Source: Paenibacillus_E sp964253085
Lineage (GTDB): Bacteria > Bacillota > Bacilli > Paenibacillales > NBRC-103111
Assembly (NCBI RefSeq): GCF_964253085.1
Contig: NZ_CAXUQH020000001.1
Coordinates: forward strand, 5,828,001-5,892,000
Length of the DNA stretch: 64,000 bases
Direction: 5' to 3'
The translations under genes and the position numbers were made by a program. Of this stretch, positions 34,446-42,452 are shown piece after piece; the first letter of the stretch is position 1; each line of letters starts with the position of its first letter. The notes below the pieces were generated by a model. The model saw only the letters and a list, made by a program, of their open reading frames with translations, had not been told where the DNA came from and searched no databases.

Positions 34446-35108
34446 TTTCATGCGCGCTAGCCAGGCCCAGCGCCGCTGCTGTCTGCGGCTGTAGCGTGGC
34501 AAGCCGCGGTAAATGTCCAGCGCTTCGCGGTACGCGCGCTTGGCGTCTTCCTGGCGGCCGAGCTGCTGATACAGCTGGCCGAGTCGGTAGTAAGCCTCGA
34601 CCGACGAGGAGTGCAGGTCGCGGAAATGTTCAATAAACTGCGCCGCCCGCTCCGGTGCAAGGGGAGCCAAAGCCTCGCCGAGGCGCAGGTAGGCTTCGCC
34701 ATATTTTACACGAGGATTGAGTTCAATCGCTTTCAGCATAAAGGTTTCACCCTCGGCTATTCGACCTAGTTTCAGCAGACAAAGTCCAATTTCGTAATGA
34801 ACATCGGCAGATTCCTGCATGATCGGCAGCGTTTGCTCCAGGTAAGGCAGTGCTTCTTGATATTTTTTGCGTTCAATTAGAATTCGCGCTAGGTCCAGCT
34901 TCGCCGAGGTATTGTGCGGGTTCGCATGAAGATCAATTCGCAGACGAGATGCTTTCCGTCTTAGCTGAAACGGCCTCCAAATATTCGGCAGGATGCCAAC
35001 GTATCTTCTATCCAATACGTATAGAATAATGAGTAAAATGAGCAGCGCTAGAAACGGATTACCAACGATCCTCCAGAGTAATCCAAATAGTAGTATTTTG
35101 ATAAGCAT
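34443..35108 (-). CDS. TPR-repeat membrane protein
   Basis: This 221-residue protein has an N-terminal hydrophobic region (about residues 3-30) followed by four to five tetratricopeptide repeats (about 65-205), for example EALPYLEQTLPIMQESADVHYEIGLCL and AYYRLGQLYQQLGRQEDAKRAY. It is probably a cytoplasm-facing scaffold at the membrane, similar to SirB1/YtxL-type Bacillota TPR proteins. The partner is unknown. Confidence 0.8.
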   Translation of the reverse strand: MLIKILLFGLLWRIVGNPFLALLILLIILYVLDRRYVGILPNIWRPFQLRRKASRLRIDLHANPHNTSAKLDLARILIERKKYQEALPYLEQTLPIMQESADVHYEIGLCLLKLGRIAEGETFMLKAIELNPRVKYGEAYLRLGEALAPLAPERAAQFIEHFRDLHSSSVEAYYRLGQLYQQLGRQEDAKRAYREALDIYRGLPRYSRRQQRRWAWLARMK

Positions 35109-35265
35109 GGTGTATTCCCCCTTTTCAACTTCCTTATACTACCATATTATGCTGATTTTGTTCACCCCTCCCCTAAGAAAAAAAGGTTGTTAAGGCAAGG
35201 AGCTTCTACCATTCGAGATTTTTCACCAGCAGTGCTATACTAGAAAGAAAAAAGGGAGCTTTGAC

Positions 35266-35529
35266 ATGAAAGATTCGCATAAAGCTACATGGCTTAAGAG
35301 AAAGAAACTAGGTCGTTCTAGATATTTAATTATGTTCGGGATCGTGCCTTGGGGAATCGGAGCAGCGCTCCTCACAACCTTGCTTGAATATATAAGCTTC
35401 CAATCCATTAATTCCGCTTGGATTCCTATTCGATTAATCGTATTCGCATTCATCGGCTTTTTCGTTGCGAATGGGCGCTGGGTAGCGATGGAACACCACT
35501 TTGAGGCACCTGCTCCTAGACGACCGTAA
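35266..35529 (+). CDS. Small two-helix membrane protein
   Basis: This 87-residue hypothetical protein has a basic N-terminus (KATWLKRKKLGRSR), two hydrophobic segments (about 22-42 and 53-71) and a short tail. AAAGGGAG precedes the ATG. The terminator overlaps the last codons. No family is recognised. Confidence 0.7.
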   Translation: MKDSHKATWLKRKKLGRSRYLIMFGIVPWGIGAALLTTLLEYISFQSINSAWIPIRLIVFAFIGFFVANGRWVAMEHHFEAPAPRRP

Positions 35530-35541
35530 GGTCGTTTTTTT
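35520..35541 (+). terminator. Terminator overlapping the gene end
   Basis: ACGACC-GTAA-GGTCGT is followed by six T. Confidence 0.85.
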
Positions 35542-35546
35542 CATAC

Positions 35547-37364
35547 TCAAACACTTGGCGTAAACCAAATTTGCCGGAAATCAATCCAGCCTAAATCGTT
35601 GATCGTTACCCCTTTAATCGAGTCATGATACGTCGTTTGTTGAGAGCGATGAAGTACGAAAAGAAACGACTTTTCCTCCTGAAGCTCGGCAATCAGCTGA
35701 TGTAATTCACAAATACGCTCATCCAGGTTAGGATTACTCAGAATCCCCTCCATTTTCGAATCCACCCACGCCAACCGCTCTTTATTCAAATGTGCACGTA
35801 CATAGCTGTTGCTTTGTTTCAATGTTTGAATAATATGAAGGTCATAATTGCTTTCCATGCAAATGTGATAAAAAATAAGATCAGCTTCGTCAATCGTATC
35901 CATCTGCGTCATGTCGGACTCACTCCGAATCGTGATCTCGATGGGAATCCCAATCAGAGCGCACTGCCGGCAAATCCACATGGCATCCTCATTGTTATTC
36001 CGATAGACATACATATGTAACGTCTCGCCGTTGTAGCCCATTTCATTTAGCAAACGCTTTGCTTCCGCAATATCCGTCTTAGACCTCACTAAAGGCTCCA
36101 TCGTCGGGATAAAACTGCTTGCTGGTGCTTCTCGAAAACCGCCAAGCTCTCCAATCATACGCTCACGATCTATGACTAAATCAACCGCCTCACGAAAGTT
36201 ACGATGGTACTGCGGCCCTCTCTTCTTGCGATTAAAGGTTAATAAACTGCACCCCATAATGGTTTGTTCAATTTGATGCCATTCCGAATCTTTATCAATC
36301 GCGCCTACTGGCTTACTCGAATTCGATTGCCCGCGATACACTTGGACCTTATCCCAGCTTGGTGTTGATTCTTGCAGATCCGATGGCAGCAGCCAGAATT
36401 CGATAAGATCCATATGCGGCCTAACACCAAAATAACTATCAAACGCACGCAGCTTGCAAATGAAATCATCGTTTCTCTCCAGCCTGAACGGCCCCGTCCC
36501 AATGGGCATTCGCCCAAAAATCGATTCATTATCCCGGCAAATTTCCTCGGGAACAATAGCCATCGAGGTATGTGCCAGCTGTTGAAGGAACAGCACATTC
36601 GGCTGGCTTAATTCGATGGCAATAGCGCTTCGATTAAGCACGGTAATCGCCTCAATGCTTTCGGTCATCCATCCTTGCGTAGCAGACTGACCAAGCTTCT
36701 TTAATCGGAACAAAGAGTAACTTACATCATGCGCTGTCATCTCTCTGCCATGATGAAAAAGCACACCTTTCCGCAAATAAAAAGTATAATGTAAGCCATC
36801 CTCGCTGATTTCCCAGTAGTGAGCCAGATGCGGCTCGATCACCTGCGTCTGCGGATTATAGCGTATGAGGGTATCGAAAATTTGACTCACTAGATGGAAA
36901 TCAAAAGCAAAAAAAGTGTGAGCAGGATCCAGCGTCACCAACCATTTGTAAACAGGCACACGCAATGTATCCTTAAACCGCTCCTCATGCTCAACCGCCC
37001 GGTAGCCAAAAAAGCTGAACAACCACTCGATAAAGGAATCCTGAAGTGCTTCTCCCTTGCCTAGTTGATGAATCAGCTCAATCGTGCCTAAATAATCGCC
37101 TCGATTCGCAAGCGCCACCGCTTGTTTCGAGATCATGTCTTCCGAAGAGACCAAAAATGTAAGCTCTGAAATGTTCCCTCTGCCCCGTCCGGGTTTCCAG
37201 GAAATCCAGTTGTGGTCACTCATTTTTTTCAATAAAATCTTCACATTCCGTGTCGAGCAATATAATCTTTCCGCTAATTCTTCTAGCGTAATGGGCTGTG
37301 GTTTATGCTCAACACCATGTTCAAAACCCGCGCGTAGCTCCAGAAAATGAGTGAGTAGCTGCAT
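35547..37364 (-). CDS. SgrR-type regulator: winged helix plus solute-binding domain
   Basis: This 605-residue protein has an N-terminal SgrR-like winged helix (about residues 5-110; TLEELAERLYCSTRNVKILLKKM). A C-terminal SBP_bac_5 solute-binding domain (about 150-600) carries IFDTLIRYNPQTQVIEPHLAHYWEISEDGLHYTF and PIGTGPFRLE. There is no signal peptide, so the binding domain senses a ligand in the cytoplasm. E. coli SgrR answers sugar-phosphate stress; Bacillota relatives have varied roles. Start 37364 follows AAAGGACG. Confidence 0.9.
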   Translation of the reverse strand: MQLLTHFLELRAGFEHGVEHKPQPITLEELAERLYCSTRNVKILLKKMSDHNWISWKPGRGRGNISELTFLVSSEDMISKQAVALANRGDYLGTIELIHQLGKGEALQDSFIEWLFSFFGYRAVEHEERFKDTLRVPVYKWLVTLDPAHTFFAFDFHLVSQIFDTLIRYNPQTQVIEPHLAHYWEISEDGLHYTFYLRKGVLFHHGREMTAHDVSYSLFRLKKLGQSATQGWMTESIEAITVLNRSAIAIELSQPNVLFLQQLAHTSMAIVPEEICRDNESIFGRMPIGTGPFRLERNDDFICKLRAFDSYFGVRPHMDLIEFWLLPSDLQESTPSWDKVQVYRGQSNSSKPVGAIDKDSEWHQIEQTIMGCSLLTFNRKKRGPQYHRNFREAVDLVIDRERMIGELGGFREAPASSFIPTMEPLVRSKTDIAEAKRLLNEMGYNGETLHMYVYRNNNEDAMWICRQCALIGIPIEITIRSESDMTQMDTIDEADLIFYHICMESNYDLHIIQTLKQSNSYVRAHLNKERLAWVDSKMEGILSNPNLDERICELHQLIAELQEEKSFLFVLHRSQQTTYHDSIKGVTINDLGWIDFRQIWFTPSV

Positions 37365-37531
37365 CTTCAACGTCCTTTCTATGAGAAAACTTCTATCGAA
37401 GCATTTCAAAGTTGAGCGACCGCTATTCTACCCCACAAAGTGAAGCTAACCTTCGAAGCTAATTCCGATTACATTGTGGGGACCCCAGGAGAGGTAAGTT
37501 TTATCGCCAAATTGAAAGACGTTTTCGGGTA

Positions 37532-37562
37532 CCGAAAACTTAAACTTTCTATTGTGGTAAAA
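37532..37562 (+). repeat. 31-nt motif shared with 31883-31913
   Basis: CCGAAAACTTAAACTTTC... is followed by TATTGTGGTAAAA. The copy at 31883 differs at only a few positions. Here it is preceded by GTTTTCGGGTA, making a palindrome GTTTTCGG-GTA-CCGAAAAC. The gap 37410-37655 holds no other recognised structure. Confidence 0.55.
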
Positions 37563-37655
37563 GGGGAAATCATTGAAGTGAATTATACTCTTTTTGTTCC
37601 CCTTATTCTAGCGTAAACTAAGCGTATCAGGAAAAGAAAGGAAAGTGACCCTCAT

Positions 37656-37805
37656 ATGCAACCAACAGACCTCTATGTATCAGAGAAATTAATGGAGTGG
37701 CAACAGCACGATTTGGAAAGCCAGTCCCGCGAGCATTGGAAATGGCAATCCGTTAGAAAAAGAAAAGTCTATGTCCTTCTAACTAGCTTATTCTTCTGGA
37801 TTTAA
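37656..37805 (+). CDS. Small hypothetical protein, 49 residues
   Basis: MQPTDLYVSEKLMEWQQHDL... has a hydrophilic, Trp-containing first half and a hydrophobic end (VYVLLTSLFFWI). It may be peripheral or single-pass. AAAGGAAAGTG lies upstream. It overlaps the VanZ gene end by 23 bp in convergent orientation. No family is recognised. Confidence 0.6.
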   Translation: MQPTDLYVSEKLMEWQQHDLESQSREHWKWQSVRKRKVYVLLTSLFFWI

Positions 37806-38301
37806 TTCGATTCCGTATCGTAACTACTAACACAATCAGAATGAGCGCACACAGAATACCAACTCCGTCGACGACTACATCGATGCCGTGCCCCGTTCGG
37901 TCCTTCACGAACGATTGATGCCATTCATCCGACATTGCGTAGAGCAATGAGATTAGGAAGGAGCTGAACAAAGCTATGTTCATTCTGACAGGTTTCGCAA
38001 GTAAAGCTATTGACCAAAGCAGGGCAAGCACAGCGTATTCGCTAACGTGCCCTGCTTTTCTTATGAAAAATTCAATCAAATTAATGGGGTCTTGCCATGA
38101 TATCACCTGATGATCATAAGTAAATTTCACTTTGGGGATATGCTCTTTCAATTTATCAGTGGAAAATTTCGATTCCAAGTATGGCTTTAAGCTCTGCTGC
38201 TGGTATGGCTCGGAAGACTTCATATAGATGAAAGCCATCCATAGAATGGCTGCCACTAGGAACACGTAGAATACCGTCTTCGATCCTGTTAACTTCGGCA
38301 T
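37783..38301 (-). CDS. VanZ family membrane protein
   Basis: This 172-residue protein has four to five helices and the VanZ motifs RKAGHVSEYAVLALL and SDEWHQSFVKDRTGHGIDVVVDGVG. VanZ lowers susceptibility to teicoplanin in enterococci by an unknown mechanism; most chromosomal members have no known role. No vanHAX genes are nearby. It follows a small membrane gene by 19 bp. Confidence 0.9.
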   Translation of the reverse strand: MPKLTGSKTVFYVFLVAAILWMAFIYMKSSEPYQQQSLKPYLESKFSTDKLKEHIPKVKFTYDHQVISWQDPINLIEFFIRKAGHVSEYAVLALLWSIALLAKPVRMNIALFSSFLISLLYAMSDEWHQSFVKDRTGHGIDVVVDGVGILCALILIVLVVTIRNRIKSRRIS

Positions 38302-38320
38302 AACGGCCCCTTTCTCTCTC

Positions 38321-38608
38321 TTACGGATTCATTTTTTTACGAATACTGAATAAAGCAAAGAATTCAATAACCATTAAATTCACTGCGGATACGCCATAGA
38401 ACGCCATCCCAAACATCATCTGAAACTGATCTGTCGTTACGGACTTCCACCACAAAGCTGCAAGGCCCGTCAACACAATATTTAACGCCGTCGTAATCCA
38501 AAACGAGAATCCTAAACGGTTCGTTTTTCGCATCAAAAGAACACCAATCACAAACGGCACAACGAAAGCGATACCCAAGTAAATCCAATACAACACTGCG
38601 TTTGACAC
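38321..38608 (-). CDS. Small three-helix membrane protein
   Basis: This 95-residue hypothetical protein has hydrophobic segments at about 7-27, 36-56 and 64-85 and a basic end (IRKKMNP). It is transcribed ahead of VanZ and is probably in the same unit. No family is recognised. Confidence 0.7.
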   Translation of the reverse strand: MSNAVLYWIYLGIAFVVPFVIGVLLMRKTNRLGFSFWITTALNIVLTGLAALWWKSVTTDQFQMMFGMAFYGVSAVNLMVIEFFALFSIRKKMNP

Positions 38609-38758
38609 TTCTACGTCACTCCCAAACGATCAACTAGTTTATACTACTAGGTTAGCATGAAAATACGCATGAAAACAACGTTCGGCCTCCCTTTGCAACA
38701 GAATCGACATACAGCATCTAAGATACACATTTGCTAGAAAAATCCTGAATGACAGGTA

Positions 38759-38787
38759 TTGCCTGCTGCGATATATTCATGTATAAT
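38759..38787 (+). promoter_or_regulatory. Strong sigma-A promoter of tRNA-Ala
   Basis: TTGCCT, exactly 17 nt, then TATAAT, 34 bp before the tRNA. Confidence 0.85.
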
Positions 38788-38821
38788 ACAAAAAGTCGAC
38801 GCTTCTTGTAAGCGACATCAC

Positions 38822-38894
38822 GGGGCCTTAGCTCAGCTGGGAGAGCGCATCGCTGGCAGCGATGAGGTCAGGGGTTCGATCCCCCTAGGCTCCA
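38822..38894 (+). tRNA. tRNA-Ala, anticodon GGC
   Basis: A 73-nt cloverleaf: acceptor GGGGCCT/AGGCTCC with the G3:U70 pair that marks alanine tRNAs, anticodon loop CTGGCAG, T-loop TTCGATC and discriminator A73. CCA is not encoded. The anticodon stem through the variable region is repeated at 48631-48651, so this gene is the likely integration site of the following island. Confidence 0.96.
38852..38872 (+). other. Putative attL: 21-bp repeat within tRNA-Ala
   Basis: GCTGGCAGCG...GAGGTCAGG covers the anticodon loop to the variable region. An exact copy is at 48631. Confidence 0.75.
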
Positions 38895-38899
38895 TACCG

Positions 38900-38931
38900 A
38901 AAAACCCTTGAGGAATCAGGGGTTTTTCTTA
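38900..38931 (+). terminator. Terminator after tRNA-Ala
   Basis: AAAAACCC-TTG ... CAGGGGTTTTT is followed by CTTATTTTT. Confidence 0.85.
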
Positions 38932-38948
38932 TTTTTACTATCATGAAT

Positions 38949-39015
38949 TTGGTGCCTGAAATCAAATTGGTGCCATATTGGTGCCCGTTAGTCCACTAAA
39001 GCATAATTTGGTGCC
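38949..39015 (+). repeat. Four direct copies of TTGGTGCC next to the attachment site
   Basis: Exact copies lie at 38949, 38967, 38978 and 39008. Clusters like this beside an att core could be arm-type sites for a tyrosine recombinase. They could also be the coding end of a lost integrase: on the minus strand one frame reads WHQ/GTN/GTK tails. Confidence 0.6.
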
Positions 39016-39063
39016 ATTCTTGGAACAAAAAAAAGAGAAGGGTTATCCCCTCCTCTATCTTAT

Positions 39064-39255
39064 CTATGCACCTTGCAGCCACTTCTTAAATATCTCTTTA
39101 TCCACGAAAACTCTTCTACCGACCTGGACGACATGAAACTTTCCCGACTTGAGAAGGTTATAAGATTGATCTCGGCCAATCCCTAAAAACTCTTTAATAT
39201 GATCCGCGCTTAATACTTCTGGATACTCTTCAAGACTTTTCTTGGGTTCACTCAT
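39064..39255 (-). CDS. Excisionase-like helix-turn-helix protein
   Basis: This 63-residue MerR/Xis-type HTH protein reads EVLSADHIKEFLGIGRDQSYNLLKSGKF, then VVQVGRRVFVDKEIFKKWL. Such proteins bind near att sites to direct excision, or act as small regulators. Start 39255 is 8 nt from AGGAG; longer starts are too close to it. It is the gene closest to tRNA-Ala and its integrase partner is missing. Confidence 0.8.
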   Translation of the reverse strand: MSEPKKSLEEYPEVLSADHIKEFLGIGRDQSYNLLKSGKFHVVQVGRRVFVDKEIFKKWLQGA

Positions 39256-39318
39256 TCTCATTACTCCTCTCTCGAACGTTTGCTTACTTATATCTAATGC
39301 AATCACCAGCTTGTATGA

Positions 39319-39834
39319 TTACTTCTCTTTACTCGTCTTCTTCTCCACCACTACGCTAGCCTTATAAACCTCAATATCCAGCGCCAGCGCAATCTTATAA
39401 AACGCCTTATTCCGAATCTTTCTGTAGAACGTCTCACCGATCGGCGGACTGAACTCATGGCAGTAAACTTGATAGTCCGTATGATAATCAGTTTCATCGG
39501 TCAGATAACGTTTCTCCATCAAAAACCGTTCAAGCCTCGGCAACTTTCTAACTGCTGCTTCTAACCTTTCACAGTGCTTCTTCCTTCTAACCGGTTCATC
39601 GACATTGTAGATCGCGATATTGGCGGTTTGATCAGTTGTCACGTTCGAGCGCTGGCTCTCGCTAACACCATCGCCATAGGCTGCTGTCATTGTTGCCTCG
39701 CGCTCTTCAAAAACAATGTGCTTATACATCCGGTATTCTGCCAAATACCGCTCAACTGCCTTTTGTGTCAACTCTCTATCGATGTCCTTCAGAAAGTCAT
39801 CACCCAAACTCAACTGTGCCAATTCAAGGGTCAC
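39319..39834 (-). CDS. ArpU family phage late-gene regulator
   Basis: This 171-residue protein matches ArpU/RinA-type activators in layout: KAVERYLAEYRMYKHIVFEE at the start, ERFLMEKRYLTDETDY in the middle, and the HTH-like end GETFYRKIRNKAFYKIALALDI. These proteins switch on packaging and lysis genes in Gram-positive phages. The start is uncertain: GTG 39834 abuts AAAGGA, and TTG 39822 is better spaced. Confidence 0.75.
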   Translation of the reverse strand: MTLELAQLSLGDDFLKDIDRELTQKAVERYLAEYRMYKHIVFEEREATMTAAYGDGVSESQRSNVTTDQTANIAIYNVDEPVRRKKHCERLEAAVRKLPRLERFLMEKRYLTDETDYHTDYQVYCHEFSPPIGETFYRKIRNKAFYKIALALDIEVYKASVVVEKKTSKEK

Positions 39835-39906
39835 TCCTTTGCTGGGGAGCTATTCTCCGTTACATTTACTTGCGTCGATGCTATTTTTCGTTACCTTGTG
39901 GGCAGA

Positions 39907-40209
39907 CTAAGCCCTCAATACATCAACCTTCGACTCAATCCATTGCTCGATGCGCTCAACATCCTTCATGAGCTCCAGAAGTGTTTCTGCAGTGCTCTGC
40001 TTGATCTTCAAGTTCATGAGGAATTTACAGCAACCTTTACCCGTCATGAAGTTGCCTATTGTTGTTGATAGCTCAATTTCTTTCTTCGTCTTATCGTCGA
40101 TCCGTGTTCCATTGTACAGTTTCACTTGATATCCCAATGAGTCAGACTCGATTACCAGCTTACCTTTTACCTCATCATCAATGATTAGTTCCTCGTTGAA
40201 TACTTTCAT
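39907..40209 (-). CDS. Phage hypothetical protein, 100 residues
   Basis: This soluble protein has a beta-rich first half (KGKLVIESDSLGYQVKLYNGTRID) and a helical second half (TAETLLELMKDVERIEQWIES). No family is recognised. GGAAGGATG precedes the ATG, and it overlaps the upstream gene by 32 bp, as is common in phage early regions. Confidence 0.65.
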   Translation of the reverse strand: MKVFNEELIIDDEVKGKLVIESDSLGYQVKLYNGTRIDDKTKKEIELSTTIGNFMTGKGCCKFLMNLKIKQSTAETLLELMKDVERIEQWIESKVDVLRA

Positions 40210-40363
40210 TTACATCATCCTTCCCACATATTGGATAAGTCCGTACAATCTCTATAATCTCTTTCAACGACTCTTCACTGGACAAGTCAGGATCATAAAC
40301 ATAACCCTCGATATATTTGCGTAGCTTCTTGATGAGAAAATCTTCTGTTTCGTGGTTTTCCAT
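40178..40363 (-). CDS. Small acidic phage protein, 61 residues
   Basis: MENHETEDFLIKKLRKYIEGYVYDPDL... is a helical, acidic protein with no recognised family. AGGAGC lies 8 nt before the ATG. It overlaps the following gene. Confidence 0.6.
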   Translation of the reverse strand: MENHETEDFLIKKLRKYIEGYVYDPDLSSEESLKEIIEIVRTYPICGKDDVNESIQRGTNH

Positions 40364-40387
40364 TGCCCCAGCTCCTACCAGCCAGTA

Positions 40388-40552
40388 TTAACTTTCCTGC
40401 TTAATGTTCCCGACTGGCGTGATAATCGTTGTATATGCGTCGATCTCGATTACTGCTTCTTTCTCAATGCTGTAGTACTCGGTCACTGTTCCACTCTTGC
40501 CAGCTAAGGCGCCTTTGAGGATTGTAGCGGGTTCATTTAAGGTTGGTTTCAT
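40388..40552 (-). CDS. Small phage protein with KOW-like segment, 54 residues
   Basis: MKPTLNEPATILKGALAGKSG is followed by TVTEYYSIEKEAVIEID. The ...GALAGKSGTVT... pattern resembles a KOW/SH3-like barrel turn. AAGGAGGATACG gives a strong ribosome binding site. Function unknown. Confidence 0.6.
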   Translation of the reverse strand: MKPTLNEPATILKGALAGKSGTVTEYYSIEKEAVIEIDAYTTIITPVGNIKQES

Positions 40553-40784
40553 CGTATCCTCCTTTATTGATCATTCCGGCAGGTGCACTCAGACCATACT
40601 TCTCAATTGCACTCAGCAGAAGCTTGCGGCTACATTGCCCGATCCGTTGATGACCTTGTGCATCGCGCTCGCTTTTCCGATAATATACTTGCTCACCTTC
40701 GATGGATATAATTTCGCGCTGCACCACGGGGCTATCTGCATATTGCCGAAGTTGAATCACCTGACCAACTTGTAAATCACTCAC
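40533..40784 (-). CDS. Phage hypothetical protein
   Basis: This product of about 83 residues has a beta-rich core (GQVIQLRQYADSPVVQREIISIEGEQVYYRK) and a helical end (CSRKLLLSAIEKYGLSA). GTG 40784 lies 10 nt after AGGAG and is preferred over upstream GTG 40793 and TTG 40817. It overlaps the next gene by 20 bp. No family is recognised. Confidence 0.55.
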   Translation of the reverse strand: MSDLQVGQVIQLRQYADSPVVQREIISIEGEQVYYRKSERDAQGHQRIGQCSRKLLLSAIEKYGLSAPAGMINKGGYDETNLK

Positions 40785-40827
40785 CAGTACCACACTCCTA
40801 AGATCCTCCGTATTCAAGACGTTGGTT

Positions 40828-40860
40828 ATTTCTCATGAATTTCTCATGAATTTCTAATGA
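40828..40860 (+). repeat. Three 11-bp tandem repeats between divergent genes
   Basis: ATTTCTCATGA, ATTTCTCATGA and ATTTCTAATGA stand head to tail. One helical turn per repeat would place each site on the same DNA face. Confidence 0.6.
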
Positions 40861-40937
40861 ATTTTTTGCCACACCTTAACATATAGCCTTGGACCAATGG
40901 ATATAAATTGAGTAAAAGGAGGCGAAGGCGCCCAATC

Positions 40938-41105
40938 ATGACGAAACAGTATCAAATGACAACTCAGCAGGAGCTTATTGAAATCGTTCAAGCTTGTGTT
41001 GAGCAAAGACAATGGAGTGCTGCAATGAAGTTAATCGAACTTCTTCAGAATATGGAGCATGAAAACAAAAATTCTGTGTTAATAGAGGTAAAATCAGCAC
41101 CTTAG
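40938..41105 (+). CDS. Small helical protein, paralogue of the 48282 gene
   Basis: This 55-residue soluble protein (QELIEIVQACVEQRQWSAAMKLIELLQ) aligns over most of its length with the product at 48282-48455 (QDVIELIRECIDRANYNAAIYLLEIIQ). AAAAGGAGGCG lies about 15 nt before ATG 40938; an upstream TTG at 40908 overlaps it. A terminator follows. Function unknown. Confidence 0.6.
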   Translation: MTKQYQMTTQQELIEIVQACVEQRQWSAAMKLIELLQNMEHENKNSVLIEVKSAP

Positions 41106-41172
41106 TCTAGAACTAAATGGAAATATTTAGAATATATTGATATTAGCTCCTTTGTTCTGCACTATCTTTTCT

Positions 41173-41205
41173 AAACACCTCTATCCTGTCGGGGGTGTTT
41201 TTTTT
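41173..41205 (+). terminator. Terminator before the first CBO0543-family gene
   Basis: AAACACC ... GGTGTTTTTTTT has a 16-nt loop region. Confidence 0.75.
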
Positions 41206-41280
41206 ATGTTCCTCAATATTTCAAACGGTTCGTATAAAACCGAATCAATTGCAAATAATACCTCCATTGGGGGTTACTTT

Positions 41281-41835
41281 ATGGATAAAAAAGACATTGT
41301 CAAACTCATAGATGAAAACACCGAACAAATTCAATCTTTAATTCAAGTAAAAGTACATAATTGGCAAGCATATGTCCTTTTTTCAGGTTTATGGTGGTTT
41401 GGCGTCATTTTATCTGTAGTTCCTTGGATAATTTGGTTCTTTGTAAGAAAGAAACATAGCACCGATCGCATTTTGTATGTCGGTTTTTTTGTAATGGTCA
41501 TTTCACTTGTACTCGATATACTTGGCGATCAATTTGGTTTCTGGCATTATAGGTTTAATGTTATTCCAATTCTTCCAACATATTTTCCATGGGATATAAC
41601 GCTAATGCCTTTAACAATAATGTTCCTTATCCAAGTTAAACCAAAAGCGAATCCTTTTTTTAAAGCAATACTGTTTGCTCTACTTACTTCATATGTTGGA
41701 GAACCGTTAATAAAATGGATGATGATTTACAACCCTCTAAAGTGGAAGTATACCTTTTCTGTTCCGATTCAATTTGCAATTTATTTGATTGCTCACTATA
41801 TAAGCAAAAGGGATAAGTTTCAAAAAATAACTTAA
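41281..41835 (+). CDS. CBO0543 family membrane protein, copy 1
   Basis: This 184-residue protein has a hydrophilic start (MDKKDIVKLIDENTEQIQSL) and about five membrane helices, with FGFWHYRFNVIPILPTYFPWD typical of the CBO0543 family, whose function is unknown. Protein, upstream leader and ribosome binding site are nearly the same as those of 54121-54675, about 12.8 kb away in the same direction. ATG 41281 follows TTGGGGG; the longer frame covers the duplicated leader and terminator. Confidence 0.8.
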   Translation: MDKKDIVKLIDENTEQIQSLIQVKVHNWQAYVLFSGLWWFGVILSVVPWIIWFFVRKKHSTDRILYVGFFVMVISLVLDILGDQFGFWHYRFNVIPILPTYFPWDITLMPLTIMFLIQVKPKANPFFKAILFALLTSYVGEPLIKWMMIYNPLKWKYTFSVPIQFAIYLIAHYISKRDKFQKIT

Positions 41836-41867
41836 TATAGACCGATGTATTTCAGTATTCAAACTTG

Positions 41868-42010
41868 TCCGTCGGTTTCCTAAGTTCAATTCGGCTCATG
41901 AGGGTTACGCCATTCTGTTGGAAGAGGTTGACGAAGCGTGGGTTGATCATCGTCAATGTTTGTATGATACGCAAGACGTGGTGCACTGTTCTCACTACTA
42001 CAAGGAATTG
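41868..42010 (+). pseudogene. Fragment of a phage protein gene
   Basis: The plus strand encodes RFPKFNSAHEGYAILLEEVDEAW followed by unrelated residues. The HEGYA..LEEVDE pattern matches the start of small phage proteins of the MazG-like/hypothetical type. No start codon, ribosome binding site or full domain is present, so it is a remnant. Confidence 0.5.
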
Positions 42011-42101
42011 CTGTACCACTCCAATCTCTCAAAAACAATATTCGGATTGATTATGGGATATCTGTATTGAATCGTTCAGCTATCAACTTATACAGATTTT
42101 A

Positions 42102-42452
42102 CTATATCTCATCAAGCAACAAGTATGCTTCCATCGCTGTATCGAAAACTACCCATCCATACAAGGATCCAATGACGAAGTGTTGCCATGATTGCAGCTC
42201 AAGTCTATCGAAGTCACCCTGTGAAGGTTTACAGAATTGCTCGATGTACGTTACTGGACGGTAGCCTTTTTCCTCATCAAACACGTAAGGGAAGCCCTTA
42301 GTATCCTGCCGCTTCAAGTCGTTTAGATGGCGTTCGCAAGCTTGATAAACCTTTTTCGATGTGACTATTAAGTGAGCAACGACTGCTCTGGCGTAATCTG
42401 TGGTTTGGAGTCTAGAATTTTTCGAAGTCGTCTCGCTTGTCTTTATCGCCAT
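42102..42452 (-). pseudogene. Terminase large subunit, N-terminal fragment only
   Basis: These 116 residues match the start of a phage terminase large subunit: TDYARAVVAHLIVTSKKVYQACERHLNDL and QSWQHFVIGSLYGWV. The ATPase Walker motifs and nuclease domain of the usual ~550-residue protein are absent. The frame ends in an unrelated tail after GWV, so the gene is truncated and cannot package DNA. GGAAGGTGG precedes ATG 42452, which overlaps the small subunit gene. Confidence 0.8.

Noticed and set aside
37783..38301. Vancomycin resistance gene cluster
   Set aside because: Only a VanZ-family gene is present. No vanH, vanA, vanX, vanR or vanS genes occur, and such VanZ proteins are common in this group.
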